A stretch of DNA of 64,000 nt from Eledone cirrhosa (lineage: Eukaryota > Mollusca > Cephalopoda > Octopoda > Eledonidae), in contig OZ024746.1 of NCBI GenBank assembly GCA_964016885.1, positions 101,445,089 through 101,509,088 of the forward strand. Reading direction: 5' to 3'. The notes under the pieces were generated by a model. It was not told the origin of the DNA. It saw only the letters and a program-made list of their open reading frames with translations, and did no database searches. The translations under genes were made by a program, and so were the position numbers. Of the stretch, positions 57,349 to 64,000 are shown one piece after another. Every line of letters begins with the position of its first letter. The stretch's first letter is position 1.

Positions 57349-57515
57349 GGTAGAGGGTCGGACGCCATGCTTTCCAGCATAGTTACGTCCCTTTACGATC
57401 TGAGTTCAAATCTCGCCGAGGTTGACTTTGCCTTTCATCCTTACGGGGGTTGATAAAATAAAGTACCAGTAATGCACTGGGTAATTGCTGGCCTTGTGCC
57501 TAAAGTAGAAACAGT
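57349..57515 (+). repeat. tRNA-derived SINE
   Basis: GAGGGTCGGACGCCATGCTT, box B GAGTTCAAATCTCGCC, GAGGTTGACTTTGCC, AATGCACTGGGTAATTGCTG, GGCCTTGTGCC. Confidence 0.88.
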
Positions 57516-57659
57516 TATATTTAAACATCATCCATACACCAGAACAATTTTACAATATCTGAAGAACATTATCAGTATCACCTTATTTGACCAATAACAT
57601 CAAAATATCTATTAGTATCAATAGTCTGAAGGTGTACATCTACCTGACTACTTCAAGTC

Positions 57660-58016
57660 CAAAATTCAGAAACATGTAAGAACCATTGTCTCAAGAGAGT
57701 TGGTATTGCAGTCATTGATGGTACGTGTGTTGTATGTGCAGATATTAAATATCTTTTCTTTTGTCTGGGTGTTTCTTCTATTTGTATAAAACAAACCAGT
57801 CTGAGGTTGCTGGTGTGATCCCCTAGTCATAGCTGTCACATCAGTCTGAGGCTGCTGGTGTGATCCCCTAGTCATAGCTGTCACATCAGTCTGAGGCTGC
57901 TGGTGTGACCTCCTGTTCATTCTTCGAGGGTCTGGAGGTGGCCTCCTCTGTATAACGAATCTTTGAGGTGACTTTTTCACGTTAATTGCTCTTTGAACTC
58001 TGCTGCTGGTGATCAA
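57660..58016 (-). pseudogene. LINE 5' fragment: N-terminal region and start of endonuclease
   Basis: The minus frame reads RVQRAINVKKSPQRFVIQRR, then two and a half in-frame copies of RGSHQQPQTDVTAMT, then TKEKIFNICTYNTRTIND and stops. F-N-I-C-T-Y-N-x-R-T is the first (Asn) motif of the APE-type endonuclease of RTE-like LINEs. Everything 3' of this motif is missing, unusual because LINE copies normally lose the 5' side. The 15-codon tandem repeat is encoded by a 45-bp direct repeat at 57,795-57,910. Confidence 0.65.
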
Positions 58017-58387
58017 ACTTTGTGGAGAGAGATATCACACGTTGATGCGCAGTCTGCTACTGGTGGAGTTTAGTGTTACAGGAAGAACATGTAAGCCTTC
58101 CTCAGTAGTATGTTGTTTTTTTATGTCTGTAGTCAGCCGTCAACATTCTTCACTGTTGTCACCATTCTTATCATTTATCATAGATTTCTGATTATGAAGA
58201 AAAGCAAACCAGTCAACATATTGGTTTACTTAGCATTCCTTTGCTCCATCATAGATATAGTATATGGCTGACAGGAAATAACTTCTGCTCTGTGTGTCTA
58301 TGTTGTCTGGAACCTTCTTAGAAAAGCTAGAAACAGCTGCAGAGACTGGAGTCTAATCAGTCTTTGATTAGTTCAACGAATGGAATT
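58017..58387. other. Possible LINE 5' flank or spacer
   Basis: Upstream of the minus-strand LINE fragment; no start or repeat was recognised. Confidence 0.3.
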
Positions 58388-58655
58388 CACAATCATCATC
58401 ATCGTCATCAACAACATCATTAATATCATCGTTTTCATCACAAACATCATCATCATCATCACCAACATCATCATCATCGTTATCATCATCATCACCATCA
58501 TCATCGTTATCATCATCATCACCAACATCATCATCACCATATCATCATCATCATCACCGTCATCATCATCATCACCATCACCATCCACACATATCACCGT
58601 CATCACCGTCATCATCACCATCATCACAATCATCAAAATCATCATCATCATTTGA
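58388..58655. repeat. (ATC)n microsatellite
   Basis: Imperfect CATCATCAT/CACCATCAT run of about 265 bases. Confidence 0.97.
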
Positions 58656-58675
58656 AGCCATTGAATTAGTGTATC

Positions 58676-58762
58676 TTAACCCTTTACCATTTACATTACT
58701 CTATATATACTATTGTATTTTCACAGTAAAGGCTTTACCTCACATAATATCTCACATAACAT
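58676..58762 (-). mobile_element. piggyBac-like MITE end, interrupted by LINE
   Basis: TTAA (58,676-58,679), CCCTTTACCATTTACATTAC, TCTATATATACTATTG, TTCACAGTAAAGGCTTTACC, TCACATAAC is the reverse complement of the right end and one 72-bp unit of the MITE at 47.5-48.3 kb. Homology stops at about 58,762. Confidence 0.75.
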
Positions 58763-58912
58763 CTCGTATACGAGAGACGTGTGTTGACGTGTGTGAACAA
58801 GCTCGGCTACCGAGTCGGATTTACTTACTCAAAAGTGAGTTTTGATTAATTTTTTATACTGTAATATACGTTAACCCCTTGCCTTGGTCGTCAAACTTTG
58901 AGTTTATTTATC

Positions 58913-58933
58913 TTCGCCCCTTTTTGGGGCGAA
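58913..58933 (+). promoter_or_regulatory. 5' UTR hairpin of the LINE
   Basis: TTCGCCCC and GGGGCGAA form a perfect 8-bp stem around TTTTT, 38 bases before the ORF1 ATG. It could affect translation or be part of an RNP recognition structure. Its role is inferred only. Confidence 0.5.
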
Positions 58934-58971
58934 TTTTCCAGTTAAAAACTTATTACGGCAAACTAATAGAA

Positions 58972-60162
58972 ATGGACGGAATTTTCACATCTCATCCTAA
59001 CGTGAAAGCCACGCCCCCTAAGAAAGGTGATACAGAGAAGCTAGAAGCACAAGGCTCTAAGTCTTCCCTCCTCACTTCTGCAAAAGAAACATGGAACACG
59101 GAATTAAAAGAAAAATTTGTAAAAATGGGTGAAAACCCAGAAAGTCACATAAACGCAGACAAAAACAACAACGACAATAACAGCAATAGTCACAACACCA
59201 ACCAAGGAAAAAATAACGATAACACCAAACAAAGCGAACCCACTACTGGTGCCTCCTTTGCACAGGCGGTCCGGAAAACACAAACCTGCAAGCAACTGGA
59301 CATTACAACTCTGAGAGAAAAGATGAAGGAAGCGAAACAGTATGTAACTTTCAAAGAAGGAGGAGACTTCACAATCACCTCCCCACAAGAAATCAAAAGA
59401 GACACGACGCTAAGAACGATATCTTTCAGAACAATTTCCAACATAACAAGGAAACCAGCTCAATTATCCCAAAAAGAGATTGAGCTGGTCCTAAAAAATG
59501 TGTGGAGGGATATATCGTTCATACAAAAAGGGCCACTCTATGGGAATATAACGGTCCTAATGAAGGATCAATTGACGGCCAGGAAATACTCTGTGGCGCC
59601 AATTGTTTCCAAGCTACATACATTTTTCCCCACATATTTAGGGAAAAGAACGCAGAAGATAAGGGTCTCCGGAATCCGGCCAAATGCATGCATTTCCTGG
59701 GTACTAACAGGATTTTTAGAAGACGAGGACGGAATCCTCTCAGTAGGAGAAGTCACCACAGACGTTTTCGGCGGTTTGAGCGTGGAGGTTCTGGTCCAAA
59801 TGAGACCAGAACGAATAGCTAGAATACCACAGAGGGTGTCCCTCGATGGAGAAACATTTATATATATTTCAGCCGAGGGTAGGAGGCCCATATGTTACTA
59901 CTGTTCAAGCAGGGGTCATCTAAGGGCTGCTTGTCCTCAATTGACAAAAAAAAGGCTCTTTTGCCTACACCCACACACCACCACCGCCACCACCACCACC
60001 TCCACCACCACCACCACAACAACAACAAAAACAACACGGAAAAATAACACAAGACACGGCCCCACCCAAAACAACTCCCAAAACACACACAAATACAACA
60101 AAACCCCAAAATACACCACTACCCGACAGCACGGACGAGGACCCAGCGGAAACGGCACCTAG
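58972..60162 (+). CDS. LINE ORF1 protein, nucleic-acid binding (N-terminal and knuckle part)
   Basis: Starts at the ATG at 58,972 (G at -3 and +4, a good Kozak context), giving 396 codons to a TAG at 60,160-60,162. The first 130 residues are Asn-, Lys- and Thr-rich and probably disordered. Residues 140-300 form a folded-looking part (TFKEGGDFTITSPQE, LVLKNVWRDISFIQKGPLYG, GKRTQKIRVSGIRPNACI). A CCHC knuckle has C308, C311, H316 and C321. After the knuckle an A8 run (59,946-59,953) is followed by low-complexity Thr-rich residues here but by a plausible charged tail in the next frame, so the true ORF1 probably continues there. ORF1 proteins bind LINE RNA in the RNP. Confidence 0.8.
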   Translation: MDGIFTSHPNVKATPPKKGDTEKLEAQGSKSSLLTSAKETWNTELKEKFVKMGENPESHINADKNNNDNNSNSHNTNQGKNNDNTKQSEPTTGASFAQAVRKTQTCKQLDITTLREKMKEAKQYVTFKEGGDFTITSPQEIKRDTTLRTISFRTISNITRKPAQLSQKEIELVLKNVWRDISFIQKGPLYGNITVLMKDQLTARKYSVAPIVSKLHTFFPTYLGKRTQKIRVSGIRPNACISWVLTGFLEDEDGILSVGEVTTDVFGGLSVEVLVQMRPERIARIPQRVSLDGETFIYISAEGRRPICYYCSSRGHLRAACPQLTKKRLFCLHPHTTTATTTTSTTTTTTTTKTTRKNNTRHGPTQNNSQNTHKYNKTPKYTTTRQHGRGPSGNGT

Positions 60163-60703
60163 TGACGAAGAGGGGGAACCCTTCCAACCTGTAAAAAGGA
60201 AAAAAAGAAAGCACCACTCGAACATAAACGAAACAAACACACAACCACCAACAAAAACAAAACAAACAGAACAAACAAAATCCGCCCCACCCCAAAACAT
60301 AACACATACAACAAAACGTAAGCACACACAAGAACAACAAACAAACACAACACAAATAAAACAGTATACATACATTAACACAAATAACAAAGAACTAGTA
60401 AAAACAATACACAAAGACCCTTCGGTGGAAACTGAAGGGCAATTCTTTGCAAGCGCGGCCAACAAACCGCATTTAAAAATGATAAGACTCCCAATGGACA
60501 CCTATGCAAAACTAAGAGAGAACTTTCCTGAGGACGTGGGGAAAACATGTACTCGACCTTATAACCGTGTCCTCTTGAAACGTTTCCCCACCCACACCTC
60601 ACCAAACAACCCCACTCCACCACAGAACAACACCCCTCCAAACAACCTCTCCAATACGCCCATGGATATTGTGCAACCTGCTCCTCAGGAGCCGAACAGG
60701 TAG
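59945..60703 (+). CDS. LINE ORF1 C-terminal part, frame +1 relative to ORF1
   Basis: This frame is open from just after a TGA at 59,942 to a TAG at 60,701. It reads a Pro run, a Gln run, DSTDEDPAETAPSDEEGE, PVKRKKRKHH (a nuclear-localisation-like basic patch), then QFFASAANKPHLKMIRLPMD and AKLRENFPEDVGKTCTRPYN, and ends PMDIVQPAPQEPNR. The compositional match to ORF1 and the lack of its own ATG near the start suggest that it is the missing ORF1 tail, shifted by one base in the A8 run. The stop lies 21 bases before the ORF2 ATG. Confidence 0.6.
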   Translation, partial: QKKGSFAYTHTPPPPPPPPPPPPPQQQQKQHGKITQDTAPPKTTPKTHTNTTKPQNTPLPDSTDEDPAETAPSDEEGEPFQPVKRKKRKHHSNINETNTQPPTKTKQTEQTKSAPPQNITHTTKRKHTQEQQTNTTQIKQYTYINTNNKELVKTIHKDPSVETEGQFFASAANKPHLKMIRLPMDTYAKLRENFPEDVGKTCTRPYNRVLLKRFPTHTSPNNPTPPQNNTPPNNLSNTPMDIVQPAPQEPNR

Positions 60704-60724
60704 GTCCTTCCTCTTTTAACCAAC

Positions 60725-63700
60725 ATGGCTGATATAAGAGTTGGGTGTCTGAATGTACGTGGCCTGGGACTGTCTTGGAAACAAGGCAAACTTTTAAACG
60801 ATCTCATGTCGCATAGAATGGATGTAATGGCTATTTGCGAGTCCAGGATCAGCAGCGAGCACCAACTGGCGCCCCTCTTCGACGACTTTGAGATCTTTGC
60901 ATCTCTCTGTCAACCGGGGGGTGGGGGTGGAGTTGTCGTTCTGCTGCGAAAACACCTGGGCCTCGCCATACAGAAGATGCACCTGGACCCGGAGGGTCGA
61001 CTGGTGGTTTTAGACGTCGGCAGTAGTGAAAGTGGAGCCCTTAGACTAATAGCTGTGTACACCCCTTTTTGGGCAGCGCGGCCGGAATACTTCCAACGTC
61101 TGGAAACTTTTCTGGGAACGTCCCGCTCCTTGCTTTTAGTGGGGGACTGGAATGGTATCCTGGATGCACGTTGGGACTATGTAGGGGCATGTGCCAATAG
61201 AGGGGGGTGTAAAAGCCTCAAAAGGTTAATCGGCCGATTTGACCTGGCCGATAGATATCGACTAGATTTTCTGACTGTACCACTATGGACGTGGACCAAT
61301 CGCAGTGGAACATCTAGGTCGTACCTAGATAGGGTCCTAGTTAGAGAGAAGGATAGGGACACATTTAGCTGTCCAAAAATGTTCATGGTTGACTATTCGG
61401 ATCACAAGTTAGTGACCTGCATAGCCAACCTTGATAGAACCCATAGACAGGGACCCGGTTACTGGAAGTTGAACTTGTCCTTACCGAGAAGCAAAGCTTA
61501 CAGAAAACGGATTAGCACGTTAGTTAAGCAGAGTTTGACAGGGGCAATTGTCAACAACAGGTGGTGGAGCTCTCTTAAGAGAGCAATTAGAATAGAATCG
61601 ATAGGTTTTAGTCAGGAATTAGCAAGGGATAGGAACAAGACGGAAAGGGAATTAGTAGATAGAGTAGAAGAGGCGATTAGGAGTGGCAATGTAGCCGGCG
61701 TGCTGGCATCAAGAATGGCCTTAGACCAGTTCTTTGAGGTGAAGCATGAAGGCTGCGTTGGCAGGAGTAAAATACGTGCTCTGGGTAATGAGGGAGCCAA
61801 AGCTGTAAGCTGGGCCCGAGTGACAGAGGCAAAAAGTGGGAACAAGTCCACGATTCGGTCTTTGAAGGACCAGGATGGGCGTGTGATCCTTGAACCTGGG
61901 CAGATGTGTGCGGCCTTTCAGCGGCACTTTGCACGACTGTTCGAGAGGGGCGGCGTGCCGGGTGAGACTATGGATTTCAATCCATACCTCGACGGTCTGC
62001 CGCGCCTCTCGGACGCGGGGGCGAAGTCCTGTGAAAGGACGATTTCAGCTGCTGAGATAGGGGCGGCGCTGAGCCAATGCGGCAAACGCAAATCCCCGGG
62101 TCTCGATGGTCTACCATACGAGCTATATGTAGCGATGCCGGACTTGTTCTCCGATATCCTCGAAGCGGTCTACTGCAACTGGCAGCAGAACGGGAGAATT
62201 CCCAGTTCTGTGACCAAGGGCGTAGTTACGCTGGTGAGGAAGGATGAGAACAAGGGGGATGACATAAGTAACTTCAGGCCCATAACTCTGCTAAATACAG
62301 AGTTAAAGATTTTGGCCAAGGTGTTAGCGAAGAGGTTGGCGCTTGTCGTTGGAAACCTGGTGGGAGAAGCGCAGACATGCGCAATCCCGTCCAGGTCCAT
62401 TCACGACAATCTCCACCTTATGCGATACATCATAGAGAGGGTAGGGAATGAACCCGGCTTTGGTGGGGCCCTGATCAACTTGGATCAATCTAAAGCATTC
62501 GATAGGGTTGACCATCGTTACCTGGATGCGGTGCTCGCGGCGGCAGGCTTCGGACCCGTTTTCAGGGGTTGGAATGTTGCGATGCACAGCAGCAACGTCT
62601 GCTCAAGGGTCAAGGTGAACGACCACCTCTCGGAACCGTTCCAAATCATGCGATCCATCCGACAGGGATGCCCTCTCTCCTCCCTACTGTATGTGCTGGC
62701 TCTTGAGCCACTACTGCGGAAGTTGGAGCGGTTGCAGGGCATCCCTTTGGAACCGGGATTGCAGAAAGCGGCGTCGGCCTACGCCGATGACGTGACAGTA
62801 ATGGTGTCGAAAACCTCGCAAATCGGTGAGATCGACACCTTACTGGAGGAATATGAAAGGTTTACAGGAGCCAAGCTGAACCGGGACAAGTCCGTCGGTT
62901 TGCAACTCGGAACATGGAGAGGCAAACCGATGCCCTCCAACGACGTCGTTGGACGCTGGACGGAGGGCCCGGTGAAGCTGCTTGGGGTCTGGTTCGGACC
63001 AGACCTCCAGGTGGAGAAAAACTGGAACGAGGTAACGGCCAGGGTGTTTGCACTCACCCAGAAGTGGGCCCAGTGCAAACTATCCCTGAAAGGTCGAGCG
63101 GAGGTGGCGAATACTTATATAGCATCCGTCATCTATTACCGCTTGACCGTCGTGCCTTGCCCAGTGAAAAGACTCGCCAAAATGGAGTGCGCGCTGTTCC
63201 AATTTCTTTGGAACAAGCGGACCCCTTTGGTGAGGAGATCCATCTGCTGTCAACACCCTTCGAAAGGAGGGCTGGGGATGCCATGGGTACAGATGTGTAA
63301 ACACGCACTAAGGCTACGGCACCTCCAGGTATTCCTCACCGGTCAACCGGTGTGGGCCCCGTTTGTGAGGCGAGCCTTTCCCAGACTCGTCTCGCTCACC
63401 GAGCTGCAATCCTGGGTCAAGCAAAGACCGAGAAAAGTGGGCGACTGGCACATTGAATGTGCCCAGGCGCTCACGGCCCTCTGGAAAGCGGACCCGGCAA
63501 TCAGTGGAGACTCCACCTCGACATTCTATAGAGGGTTGGTACGCAGCAGGTGCGACGATGCTCTCGGAGAAGCTCTAGGCATGGAGGAAGATGAACTGGC
63601 CAGTCTGTTCGGTAGGACGTTTGGCCCTGGACAGATGGACAACTTCCAAAAGTCCCTGGCTTGGCAGTGCTACCGAGAGGCTCTACCCGTTCGAGACAAG

Positions 63701-64000
63701 CTCCACAGGCATGGGAGCCTGGGTAGAGATCCTTTGAATAAGATCTGTCCGAGATGCGTGCATGATGACGAAACCGTTGCGCACGCATTCGTACACTGCC
63801 CAGGCATTGCTGACCTGTGGGGCTATGTGGAACGACTACTGTCGAGGGTGGGACCAATCCGGTTGACCACCGAGTCCATTGTCACGATCAAACCGCCTCC
63901 CCCTTTCAAAAACGAAGGAGAGGCGGTTTTTCTCTGTGTGGTAGCCATGGCTAAAGAAGTTGTATGGTGGACGAGGCTGAAAGGGCTGAGGTCAGACACC
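60725..64000 (+). CDS. LINE ORF2 polyprotein: APE endonuclease and reverse transcriptase (partial)
   Basis: Starts at ATG 60,725 and is open for 1,092 codons to the window end. The endonuclease residues are all present: N10 (GCLNVRG), E39 (ICESR), Y112 (VYTPF), D141 and N143 (GDWNG), D202 (YLDRVL), D226 and H227 (YSDHK). RT boxes: SPGLDGLPYELY at 457, NLDQSKAFDRVDH with catalytic D587, RQGCPLSSLLYVLALEPLL from 646, YADDVTVMV with D688 and D689. A C-terminal knuckle has C1008, C1011, H1020 and C1025. No stop or frameshift was found over 3,276 bases, so this is recent or active. It nicks target DNA and copies LINE RNA by target-primed reverse transcription. The end lies outside the window. Confidence 0.92.
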   Translation, partial: MADIRVGCLNVRGLGLSWKQGKLLNDLMSHRMDVMAICESRISSEHQLAPLFDDFEIFASLCQPGGGGGVVVLLRKHLGLAIQKMHLDPEGRLVVLDVGSSESGALRLIAVYTPFWAARPEYFQRLETFLGTSRSLLLVGDWNGILDARWDYVGACANRGGCKSLKRLIGRFDLADRYRLDFLTVPLWTWTNRSGTSRSYLDRVLVREKDRDTFSCPKMFMVDYSDHKLVTCIANLDRTHRQGPGYWKLNLSLPRSKAYRKRISTLVKQSLTGAIVNNRWWSSLKRAIRIESIGFSQELARDRNKTERELVDRVEEAIRSGNVAGVLASRMALDQFFEVKHEGCVGRSKIRALGNEGAKAVSWARVTEAKSGNKSTIRSLKDQDGRVILEPGQMCAAFQRHFARLFERGGVPGETMDFNPYLDGLPRLSDAGAKSCERTISAAEIGAALSQCGKRKSPGLDGLPYELYVAMPDLFSDILEAVYCNWQQNGRIPSSVTKGVVTLVRKDENKGDDISNFRPITLLNTELKILAKVLAKRLALVVGNLVGEAQTCAIPSRSIHDNLHLMRYIIERVGNEPGFGGALINLDQSKAFDRVDHRYLDAVLAAAGFGPVFRGWNVAMHSSNVCSRVKVNDHLSEPFQIMRSIRQGCPLSSLLYVLALEPLLRKLERLQGIPLEPGLQKAASAYADDVTVMVSKTSQIGEIDTLLEEYERFTGAKLNRDKSVGLQLGTWRGKPMPSNDVVGRWTEGPVKLLGVWFGPDLQVEKNWNEVTARVFALTQKWAQCKLSLKGRAEVANTYIASVIYYRLTVVPCPVKRLAKMECALFQFLWNKRTPLVRRSICCQHPSKGGLGMPWVQMCKHALRLRHLQVFLTGQPVWAPFVRRAFPRLVSLTELQSWVKQRPRKVGDWHIECAQALTALWKADPAISGDSTSTFYRGLVRSRCDDALGEALGMEEDELASLFGRTFGPGQMDNFQKSLAWQCYREALPVRDKLHRHGSLGRDPLNKICPRCVHDDETVAHAFVHCPGIADLWGYVERLLSRVGPIRLTTESIVTIKPPPPFKNEGEAVFLCVVAMAKEVVWWTRLKGLRSDT

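Larger units (their letters stand above)
58763..64000 (+). mobile_element. Tx1/L1-like non-LTR retrotransposon, 5' complete, 3' beyond window
   Basis: The order is 5' UTR (about 210 bases), ORF1 with CCHC knuckle, ORF2 with APE endonuclease, RT and a C-terminal CCHC. RT boxes such as QSKAFDRVDH and RQGCPLS, and the general layout, fit the Tx1 branch of L1-type elements, many of which insert at specific targets (known for the group). The ORF2 part is distinctly more GC-rich than the rest of the window. The element begins within a MITE copy, with a perfect 12-bp palindrome CTCGTATACGAG at the junction. Confidence 0.88.

Noticed and set aside
58373..58655. Met/Asp- and Ile-rich ORFs
   Set aside because: (ATC)n microsatellite read on both strands.
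59104..60641. Minus-strand ORFs opposite LINE ORF1 and its tail
   Set aside because: Antisense shadows of Asn/Thr/Pro-rich coding sequence.
61177..63857. Short minus-strand ORFs and a plus-strand 128-codon ORF inside ORF2
   Set aside because: They overlap the continuous ORF2 frame, which has all catalytic motifs.

Overview
The window reads as cephalopod, most likely Octopus, nuclear DNA. The grounds are several dispersed SINE types that match what I remember of octopus tRNA-derived families (family names are tentative), RT fragments of mollusc-type LINEs, very high minisatellite and microsatellite content, AT-rich spacers, and candidate exons with eukaryotic splice signals. There are no bacterial operons, no CRISPR array and no recognisable multi-exon gene.

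Layout. 1-4,970: broken LINE fragments of two families, SINEs, a foldback element and a 51-bp minisatellite. 5,060-11,713: about 160 copies of a 40/41-bp unit with nested higher-order duplications. 11,714-13,410: spacer, a 47-bp minisatellite and a second LINE RT fragment. 13,687-21,588: a 45/57-bp array with an exact 2,168-bp higher-order period. 22,200-33,000: minisatellites, SINEs, four LINE 3' fragments, a second foldback copy and two minus-strand exon candidates. 33,035-39,314: a candidate terminal exon followed directly by about 235 copies of a 26-bp unit. 40,650-43,175: a full-length SINE, the third foldback copy, a LINE fragment, a hammerhead-like motif and a Tigger-like MITE. 43,474-48,571: a 24-bp array open in one frame on each strand, a 43-bp array with alternating unit types, a piggyBac-like MITE with an internal 72-bp array, and a cysteine-rich terminal exon candidate. 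49,700-58,660: AT microsatellite, five minisatellites, a foldback, an hAT MITE and a LINE endonuclease fragment. 58,763-64,000: the 5' part of a Tx1/L1-like non-LTR retrotransposon.

The Tx1-like LINE is the only clearly preserved coding unit. Its 5' UTR contains a hairpin. ORF1 has a CCHC knuckle and is interrupted by an apparent one-base slip in an A8 run. ORF2 has complete APE endonuclease and RT motifs and is still open at base 64,000. The LINE starts inside a piggyBac-like MITE whose internal unit is amplified 10 kb upstream.

Host genes can only be seen as isolated splice-bounded exon candidates, the best being 48,392-48,571 (+) and 31,844-31,967 (-). Tandem arrays make up roughly 40-45% of the window by my rough count. 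The most unusual signals are the three-copy foldback element whose arms covary, the exact nested higher-order structure of the arrays, and the hammerhead-like motif near 42.14 kb.
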